Source: Leptobrachium leishanense
Lineage: Eukaryota > Chordata > Amphibia > Anura > Megophryidae
Reading direction: 5' to 3'
Assembly: GCA_009667805.1 (NCBI GenBank)
Contig: CM019064.1
Span: 268,937,662-269,001,661, forward strand
Length of the DNA stretch: 64,000 bases
Below, piece after piece: positions 56,850 through 64,000 of this stretch (positions are counted from its first letter, which is position 1; the number at the start of each line of letters is the position of its first letter). The translations under genes and the position numbers were made by a program. The notes below the pieces were generated by a model. That model did not search any database and was not told the origin of the DNA. It saw only the letters and a program-made list of their open reading frames with translations.

Positions 56850-57620
56850 ATGCAGGGAACCAGGGATCCCATATTTTTCATTGCAGTAAACCACGACAAG
56901 AAGCCTGATCTCTGTATGAGACTAATGGATCCTATCTTATTAAGTCATCATTTGACTCATAATTGCGAAATTCATGGGAAATCGTCAAAATTAACAAAGA
57001 ATTTCTATTTCGGTGTTTACTATAGTTAATTCAAGAGCCAATTAGTTAAAGTGTGAACAACCCTTTTGAGGACATGCAGCCTTTCCAAATGAATTAATAT
57101 TGGAAAGGTCAAAAAGCCCCACAAAGCAGTTTACCAGGCTGAGCTGCCTCGAAATTTGCATATTTATGGGTGATTTCATAGATTTCTACTCAACAGCTCT
57201 TTGTGGTCAGTAATTTGCAACATGTTCCTTTTGGCTGCACAGGGAGAGAAAATAAAGACAGTAAAACAATAAAATAATAATCTCACTGGACTCCCAATTA
57301 CCTTTCTGATCCCATGGAGACATGGCTTGGTTTATAACTTCAGAACATTGTTAATTATTGGAGGGTAACCTTGGCTGATATTTATATTTTATTTACCACC
57401 TTCATTATAACTAATGTATCAGTACATTACATGATCATTTGGAATGATTTGGAAACCTTTTTAGAATGATTTCAATTGATTTGAATCGATAGCATAGACA
57501 GTTGTATAAGAAATATCTGGTATTTTGCCTGATTTTCCATAAACTGCCTTAAACGATTTATGGTGAAATAATGTTTTAGTGAGTAAATGATACCGTATCT
57601 GCAAAACCATCATATATGCA
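56850..57620. other. No gene seen
   Basis: AT-rich, apparently unique sequence without supported features. Confidence 0.45.
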
Positions 57621-57624
57621 ATAT

Positions 57625-58345
57625 CTCACAATTTTGTAAATATTTTATTATATCTTTTCATGTGGCAGCACTGAAGAAATGACACTTTGCTACAATGTAA
57701 AGTAGTGAATGTACAGCTTGTATAACAGCGTAAATTTGCTGTCCCCTCAAAATAACTCAACACACAGCCATTAATGTCTAAACCACTGGCAACAAAAGAG
57801 AGTACACCCCTAAGTGAAAATGTCAAAATTGGGCCCAATTAGTAATTTTCCCTCCCTGGTGTCACGTGACTCGTTAGTGTTACAAAATCTCAGGTGTGAA
57901 TGGGGAGCAGGTGTGTTAAATTTGGTGTTATCGCTCTCACTCTCTCATTCTGATCACTGGAAGTTCAACATGGCACCTCATGGCAAAGAACTCTCTGAGG
58001 ACCTGAAAAAAAGAATTGTTGCTCTACATAAGGATGACCTAGGCTATAAATAGATTGCCAAGACCCTGAAACTGAGCTGCAGCACAGTGACAAAGACCAT
58101 ACAGCAGTTTAACAGGACAGGTTCCACTCAGGACAGGCCTTGCCATGGTCGACCAAAGGAGTTGAGTGCACGTGCTCAGCATCATACCCAGAGGTTGTCT
58201 TTGGGAAATAGACGTCTGAGTGCTATCAGCATTGCTGCAGAGGTTGAAGGGGTGGTGGGGTCAGCCTGTCACTGCTCAGACCATACAACGCATACTGCAT
58301 CAAATTGGTTTGAATGGCTGTCGTCCCAGAAGGAAGCCTTTTCTA
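57625..58345 (+). mobile_element. Truncated Tc1-type transposon (second family)
   Basis: The 5' inverted-repeat region (tgctgtcccctcaaaataac, acaaaagagagtacacccct) leads into a transposase start at 57970. The outer terminus is worn, and the element stops near 58345, so the catalytic half and right end are absent. It is unrelated in detail to the 51119 element. Confidence 0.8.
57970..58345 (+). pseudogene. Tc1 transposase N-terminal fragment
   Basis: MAPHGKELSEDLKKRIVALH begins the helix-turn-helix DNA-binding region. A TAG follows GYK at 58051. The same frame continues IAKTLKLSCSTVTKTIQQFN and RPCHGRPKELSARAQHH, then shifts near 58250 into TAQTIQRILHQIGLNGCRPR. The DDE catalytic domain is missing. 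Confidence 0.85.
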
Positions 58346-59215
58346 AAAGATGATGTATATATTCATATATATAGCATATTATTATATATACACTTTTCAT
58401 GACATTATACCCATTAAAAAGGAATATTTTTTGCAGTTATTCACTGATAATCACCATAAAAATGCTAAATTTTCTGCAATATCTGAACAATGTACTGTTT
58501 GCGTCACTGTAATCCAGAAGCTATATTGATGTTACCAGGAGGATGTTTCAGCAGAAATAAAGGACTGCTGTATTTTGTATCCAAATCACTGAGGCAAATG
58601 TGTTTTATAATAATGGGTAATTTAATGATGCTTGCTCACTCTGCCAGAAATACTATATAAATGACTTATGACTTCATGAATTTTGCAGGTTGTGACACAT
58701 TACTCCCTGCCCTAACATGACAGTCAATGAAACCATTGACCTCCTTATCCCTCTACTCTGAAGGTTAACTAAGTTTAAGGATAATGTAGAGTATATTTTA
58801 GACAGAATGTGCCATGATATTATTCTATTTATTAACCCTTTTACTACCAAAATGTGTATAAATGTGTTTAAGATTTTGCTTTGTAATACCATTTAACAAT
58901 AAAATCAGCATACAAACCTAATTTACATACTTTGTTTTAATCTCACACCTGATACACTGTATTATTGTAATGATGCTACTAGGAAGAACAACCCCATCCT
59001 CCATCCATTCCTCACAGCAACAAAATGTTCAACAAACTTTACTTCTGTGTTACAACAGCCATAGAGAAGGCAGAATACAGGGACAGCTCTGGACACTCAC
59101 TACTGCACAGGGAGAAGCTTTTGTTGGTTATAATAGCTTAAAGTCCCTGTACAGTACAGATACAAAGCATTACTGTAAGTACATACACAGGCATTATGCA
59201 ACATACAGAATTTAC
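58346..59215. other. No gene seen
   Basis: AT-rich sequence with an imperfect (TA)n near 58350-58392. No recognisable repeat otherwise. Confidence 0.45.
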
Positions 59216-59218
59216 TTA

Positions 59219-59275
59219 TTTATAAAGTATTTTACCATTGAGATTTCTCTGGTTTTCAAGTATATTTTATTTGTA
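59219..59275 (-). mobile_element. L2/SINE tail fragment
   Basis: tataaagtattttacc then attgagatttctctggtttt is the shared tail in reverse with a small internal deletion. Confidence 0.6.
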
Positions 59276-59279
59276 TTTT

Positions 59280-60255
59280 TAAAAAGCTAAATTGCCGACC
59301 ATTTTTATTAGCTACTGTACCTTTATAACATTCACTGTATTCAACAAAAGGCCATTTCTACCTGTATGCCAACAATGGAGACCCCACATGAAACTTTGTA
59401 AGATAGGAGACACCATCTAGAGTTTAGACATTTTCATCACAGATAACCGATGAACATGAACATTATAAAGTAACCAAATTTACATTATTTTAATCTTTGA
59501 CCTAACTCAGAATAATGATCTTATGCAAGTTTTCTATTTTATCCTACATTTTAAGGAACACTTTACTCTTCCTGACCACTCCAGCTTCCCCAATCTGGAG
59601 AAAATGTCGGATGAAGAGGAGGAGTTTCCTCTATCCCACCTATAGCGTCACCAAATTTTTGAATTTCCCAGCTGCTGGTCACCAGATCGGTCAGTAGTGA
59701 CATGAGCATGCAGAGAGCGTGCTGATGTCACCCTCCCGGAGATCAATCGCAGTAGTGAGTGGTCTCAGAAAGGAAGTCGATGGATTGGATTTAAGCACAA
59801 GCGCAGCTCCAAACTATCGTTCTATGCAGGCGCTACGGAGCTTGTGTACGCAAAGTGGATTAGTCTCTTAGCACTGTGCATATTGTGGCTCCTACTTTAC
59901 ACACATTGGGTAGGAGGGGCACAGAAAAGCATCAGGGACTTCCAGGATTAGGAGTTTACCATTGAATTCTGCACATCCCCCTGTCTGTGTTTGTAATTGT
60001 AACCTCTAAATAATTTCATTCTAAATTTTGTTTTCAGCCTACAATGAGCTCTGACTATTATCTGGGTAGGTTTGGGCTAGGACCAGTACTCCTTCGGGAT
60101 ACTGGCAGAAGGGGGAGCCTTTCTGCACGTGGATACCAATCATGGGTACTGAACCACAAGTGACACATCATATGAACATTACTGCTCTGAAAATATTATT
60201 ATCAACAGAGCTTTGTGGTAATTGGATTAATGACCAAACACACAGTACTTCCCTG
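59280..60255. other. No gene supported
   Basis: It contains a short frame near 59600 (ATGTCGGATGAAGAGGAGG context) without a recognised domain, and an acceptor/donor-like pair around 60035-60066 that I do not treat as an exon. Confidence 0.4.
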
Positions 60256-60261
60256 CATTTG

Positions 60262-60403
60262 TTATTTTATCTACAATAACAAATATTTACAAAGCGTCAA
60301 CAGATTCTGTAGCGCTGTACAATGGATTTGTGATTAGAAACACTGATAACGATGGAAGAATAGGACCCCGCTCAAGAGTTTATAATCTAAGAGGGGGAGT
60401 GAC
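60262..60403 (-). mobile_element. L2-type LINE 3' end, left piece
   Basis: On the minus strand the 3' end has ttgtacagcgctacagaatc and gacgctttgtaaatattt. It continues beyond the hAT insertion at 63293. Confidence 0.75.
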
Positions 60404-60699
60404 CAGGGCCGCCATCAGGGCATTACGCCCCATACAGCAGTAAGGGGCCCGGTGCCCGGGGGGGCCCGGGCCGCCGGGGTCCCCGCCGGGCCGCCGGGGC
60501 CCCCGGCGGGCCCCTTACTGCTGTGACTGCTATGATGGCGGGCGGCCGCTGCCCGCTGCCTTAATTTCTTTGGCCGGGCCGCGGGCGGGCCAAGCAGCGT
60601 GCGTCTACTTCCAAGGCACGCTGCTTTGGCACCGCCCCCAGTCACGTGTGTGACGGCGCACACGTGACACGCGGCGCCAAAAGAACTCTGACACCGCGT

Positions 60700-60860
60700 G
60701 GTGAAGAAGCAAGAAGAAAGAAGCAAGAAGAAGCGAAGAAGCAAGAAGCAAGAAGAAGCGAAGAAGCAAGAAGAAGCGAAGAAGCAAGAAGAAGCGAAGA
60801 AGCAAGAAGAAGCGAAGAAGCAAGAAGCAAGAAGAAAGAAGAAAGAAGCGGAGAAGAAAG
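60700..60860. repeat. 18-bp purine minisatellite
   Basis: Units of the form aagaagcgaagaagcaag repeat about eight times. Plus-strand frames are Lys/Glu/Ala/Arg-rich, minus-strand frames Leu/Phe/Ser-rich. Neither looks like a real protein. Confidence 0.9.
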
Positions 60861-60914
60861 GAGAAGAACCAGTCCAGGACAGAAGACTGTAGCGGGTAAG
60901 TAGGACGGGGTCAA

Positions 60915-62040
60915 GACCGGGCCCATCCCCAGGCACCCAGGCCCATCCCGGGGACCGGGCCCAGGCCCATCCCCAGGCACCAGGGCCCGGGGACCAGCCC
61001 AGGCCCATCCCCGGGGTCCAGACAGGGCCTGGGGACCAGACCGGGCCCAGGCCCATCCCGGGGACCAGTCTGGGCCCAGGCCCATCCCCAGGGACCAGAC
61101 GGGGCCCAGGCCCATCCTGGGGACCAGTCCGGGCCCAGGCCCATGCCCATCCCAGGGACCAGGCCCATGCCCGGGGGGACCAGGCCCATCCCCTGGTCCA
61201 GGCCCATACCCGGCCCGGGGACCAGACAGGGACCGGGGACCAGACAGGGCCCAGGCCCATCCCCAGGGACCAGACGGGGCCCAGGCCCATCCTGGGGACC
61301 AGTCCGGGCCCAGGCCCATGCCCATCCCAGGGACCAGGCCCATGCCCGGGGGGACCATGCCCATCCCCTGGTCCAGGCCCATACCCGGCCCGGGGACCAG
61401 ACAGGGACCGGGGACCAGACAGGGCCCAGGCCCATCCCCAGGGACCAGACGGGGCCCAGGCCCATCCTGGGGACCAGTCCGGGCCCAGGCCCATGCCCAT
61501 CCCAGGGACCAGGCCCATGCCCGGGGGGACCAGGCCCATCCCCTGGTCCAGGCCCATACCCGGCCCGGGGACCAGACAGGGACCGGGGACCAGACAGGGC
61601 CCAGGCCCATCCCGGGGACCGGCCCAGGCCCATCCCGGGGACCGGCCCATCCTGGGGACCGGGCCCAGGCCCATCCCCAGGGACCGGGTCCAGGCCCAGG
61701 CCCATCCCCAGGACCAGACCGGCCCAGGCCCAGGCCCATCCCGAGGGACCAGACGGGGCCCAGGCCCATCCCCAGGGACCAGACCGGACGCAGGCCCATC
61801 CCCAGGGACCAGACCAGGCCCAGGCCCATCCCCATGGACCAGACAGGGCCCAGGGACCAGACCGGGCCCAGGCCCATCCCCAGGGACCAGACGGGGCCCA
61901 GGTCCAGGCCCATCTCCAGGGACCAGACGGGGCCCAGGCCCAGGCCCATCCCCAGGGACCACACCGGGCCCAGGCCCATTCCCAGGGACCACACTGGGCC
62001 CAGGCCCATCCCCAGGGACCACACCGGGCCCAGGCCCATC
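60915..62040. repeat. GC-rich minisatellite with 175-bp higher-order units
   Basis: Short variable units around caggcccatccccagggacc recur throughout. Larger identical blocks beginning cccagggaccaggcccatgc start at 61151, 61326 and 61501, a 175-bp higher-order period. Confidence 0.9.
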
Positions 62041-63015
62041 CCCAGGGCCCAGACCCCAAGGCCCAGTCCCCAGACCCCAGGGCCCAGTCCCCAGACCCCA
62101 GGGCCCAGTCCCCAAGGCCCAGACCTCAGTGCCAAGGCGCAGACCCTAGGGCCCAAGGCCCAGTCCCCAAGGCCCAGACCCTAGAGCCCAGACCCCAAGG
62201 CCCAGACCCCAAGGCCCAGACCCCAGGGCCCAGTCCCCAAGGCCCAGACCCCAGGGCCCAGTCCCCAAGGCCCAATCCCCAAGGCCCAGGGCCCAGTCCC
62301 CAAGGCCCAGACCCCAGTCCCCAAGGCCCAGACCCCAGTCCCAAGGCGCAGACCCTAGGGCCCAAGGCCCAGTCCCCAAGGCCCAGACCCTAGGGCCCAG
62401 TCCCCAAGGCCCAGACCCTAGGGCCCAGTCCCCAAGGCCCAGACCCTAGGGCCCAGTCCCCAAGGCCCAGACCCTAGGGCCCAGTCCCCAAGGCCCAGAC
62501 CCTAGGGCCCAGACCCCAAGGCCCAGACCCTATGGCCCAGACCCAGGGACCAAACCCAAGGCCCAGACCCTAGGGCCCAGACCCAGACCCTAGGGCCCAG
62601 ACCCCAAGGCCCAGACCCCAAGGCCCAGTCCCCAAGGCACAGTCCCCCAGACCCAGGGCCCAGACCCCAAGGTCCAGTCCCTAGGTCCCAGACCCCAAGG
62701 CCCAGTCCCCAAGGCCCAGTCCCCAGGGCCCAGACCCCAGGGCCCAGACCCCAAGGCCCAGACCCCAGGGCCCAGGGCCCAGACCCCAGGCCAGACTCAG
62801 GGCCCAGACTCAGGACCCAGGGACCAGACCCCCAAGGCCCATTCCCTAGGGCCCAGTCCCCAGACCCAAAGGCCCAGACCCCAGGGCCAAGACCCCAAGG
62901 ACCAGACCCCAGGCCAGACCCCAGGGGCCAGACCCAAAGGCCCAGCCCAGACCACAAGGCCCAGAGCATAGACCCCAAGGCCCAAACCAGACCCAGGGAC
63001 CAGGCCCAGACCCAA
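62041..63015. repeat. GC-rich minisatellite, second unit type
   Basis: Units around ggcccagaccccagggccca and gtccccaag repeat at about 15 and 30 bp spacing, with variants caccctagg-like (accctagggcccag). It continues directly from the first array. Confidence 0.9.
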
Positions 63016-63292
63016 AGGCCATCATATACATCCCATTACTGTGAGATTTATTGCTGTGGATTCTGTGATACGTTCATACACACCGCACATTACTATGGAG
63101 TTTTATTGCTATGAATTCTGTGATACGCTCATACACACTACACATTACTGGGAGTTTTATTGCTGTGGTGCTATTTTATGTCCTTTTTTTTTTTTTGAAG
63201 GGGAGAAAAGCTGTTAGAGGTTGATGGAGTGCCGGGGGGGGGGCCATCGTGAGGTTTAGTAAGGGGCCCCATCATTTCTGATGGCTGCCCTG

Positions 63293-63790
63293 GGAGTGAC
63301 ACACATAGGTGAGGGTCAATAGCTGATTGAAAAGTAAGGAGATGCATGGGGACTGCGTGGGAGATGGATCAGGAAAGGTGCAATGCCGGGAGGATTGTGG
63401 AGTGACCTGATAGGCCTCTCTCAAGTGATGTGTTTTAAGAGACTTCTTGAAAGATTGGAAGGACGGGGAGAGTCGAATGATGCGAAGGAGGAAGTTCCAT
63501 AGATAGGGGGCAGCTCGGGAAAAGTCCTGAAAGGGAGAGTTGGGGGTGCGGATCCGAGGAGGTGATATTATCAGAATATTGTCAGAGCGAAGTGGTTGGA
63601 ACGAGAGGTACCTGTTAATAAGAGAGGAGATGTAGTCAGGGGTGCGGTTATGGCGAACTTTTTTTGTGAGAACCATTCATTAGAATTAGATTCTACAGGA
63701 AAAAGGGAGCCAGTGTAGAGATTGTCAAAGGGCGAAATGTGACAAGTATGGGATGTCATGTAGATGAGTCTGGCAGAAGAGGCATCTGGC
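63293..63790 (-). mobile_element. L2-type LINE, right piece with C-terminal coding remnant
   Basis: The minus frame 63676-63272 includes VRHNRTPDYISSLINRYLS, APYLWNFLLRIIRLSPSFQS and FKKSLKTHHLREAY, the typical L2 polyprotein end. The frame is largely open but lacks the RT core, and the 5' part fades past 63790. Confidence 0.8.
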
Positions 63791-64000
63791 AATTGTAAAA
63801 ATGCTTAAAGACATACTCTACACAGTGTGACCAGTCTTATCCAAGTGGTCACAGCACAGTGAGTTCCCTGCTCCTCCCTCTGATGGGGTGCTCAGATGCT
63901 AATTCAGCCATCCAAATGCAGGAGCTCAGGTTTCAGGTTTTGAAGATCTTTGGGAAGTAGCCTTATCCAATGGTATCAAAGTCTTCCAGCCATTGGATTG
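63791..64000. other. No gene seen
   Basis: Ordinary sequence at the window edge with no recognised repeat. Confidence 0.5.

Larger units (their letters stand above)
60404..63292. mobile_element. hAT-type element filled with GC-rich minisatellite
   Basis: The ends CAGGGCCGCCATCAG and CTGATGGCTGCCCTG are near-perfect inverted repeats. A perfect 8-bp duplication ggagtgac flanks them (60396-60403, 63293-63300), and removing the insert rejoins an L2 copy. Inside are a GC-rich 5' segment, an 18-bp A/G minisatellite, a donor-like gcgg|gtaagt near 60895, over 2 kb of C/G-rich tandem repeats, and a 3' segment with attgctgtggattctgtgat-type units. No transposase is seen. The very long frames on both strands are repeat artefacts. 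Confidence 0.88.

Noticed and set aside
60035..60066. Mini-exon flanked by an ag acceptor and gtaggt donor
   Set aside because: It is only about 30 bases, with no coding context on either side; chance splice-like words are common.
60415..62115. 566-codon minus-strand open frame and companions up to 504 codons
   Set aside because: They are translations of GC-rich minisatellite; several frames on both strands are open at once and encode simple repeated words.
1..64000. Bacterial-type operon, phage or defence system
   Set aside because: Base composition, introns, LINE/SINE tails, LTR and transposon families are all those of a vertebrate genome; no prokaryotic gene organisation was seen.

Overview
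Organism and setting. The window looks like a repeat-dense intergenic or intronic stretch of a vertebrate genome, most likely an amphibian (anuran). This rests on the mix of mobile elements: L1/Tx1-like, CR1 and L2 LINEs, a tRNA-headed SINE with an L2-type tail, hAT, Tc1, PIF/Harbinger-like and probable piggyBac-like DNA transposons, and a defective endogenous retrovirus with an env gene. I found no host protein-coding gene, tRNA gene, rRNA gene or CRISPR array. Every recognisable coding region belongs to a mobile element, and all of them carry frameshifts, stops or truncations. The species call is inference.

Layout. Bases 1-9330 hold a LINE 3' end inserted into a large reverse-oriented hAT element. 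That hAT carries a decayed BED-finger transposase, ~140-bp subterminal tandem repeats, a Harbinger-like MITE, and an intron-like interval filled with two minisatellites and a GC-rich palindrome. From 11.7 to 17.4 kb come small foldback MITEs, an L2 LINE inside a hAT MITE, and copies of a ~0.7-0.9 kb family ending in CAGGGTTATTC. A nearly full-length L1-like element (18244-24525) has a perfect 13-bp target duplication and carries a reverse-strand CR1 insertion. From 24.5 to 35.6 kb there is a deletion derivative of the first hAT (25491-26727) with a perfect 8-bp duplication, a CA-rich minisatellite, a three-deep self-nested MITE (29074-30283) and more Harbinger-like and piggyBac-like copies. 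From 36.6 to 44.2 kb a pyrimidine-rich tract encloses a CR1 copy, which in turn encloses a minus-strand provirus with one LTR and gag, pol and env remnants.

From 44.6 to 53.3 kb lie a small hAT MITE, a 2.6-kb element with ~270-bp AT-rich terminal inverted repeats holding an inverted pair of SINEs, a candidate short LTR element interrupted by a hAT with a 175-bp tandem array, a SINE with a target duplication, and a Tc1 element with intact ends but a damaged transposase. From 56 to 64 kb come another Harbinger-like copy, a truncated Tc1, and an L2 copy split by a 2.9-kb hAT-type element filled with GC-rich minisatellite DNA.

How the parts relate. The window records successive insertions whose order can be read from target duplications and interrupted copies. 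Two probable autonomous/non-autonomous partnerships are visible: the BED-hAT with its internal-deletion derivative, and the L2 LINE with the tail-sharing SINE. A recurring theme is that hAT-type elements carry tandem arrays: ~80 bp and ~140 bp in the first, and 175 bp in each of two others. No new functional system is evident. The most unusual structures are these minisatellite-bearing hAT elements, the Russian-doll MITE and the long-TIR element. All alignments were made by eye.
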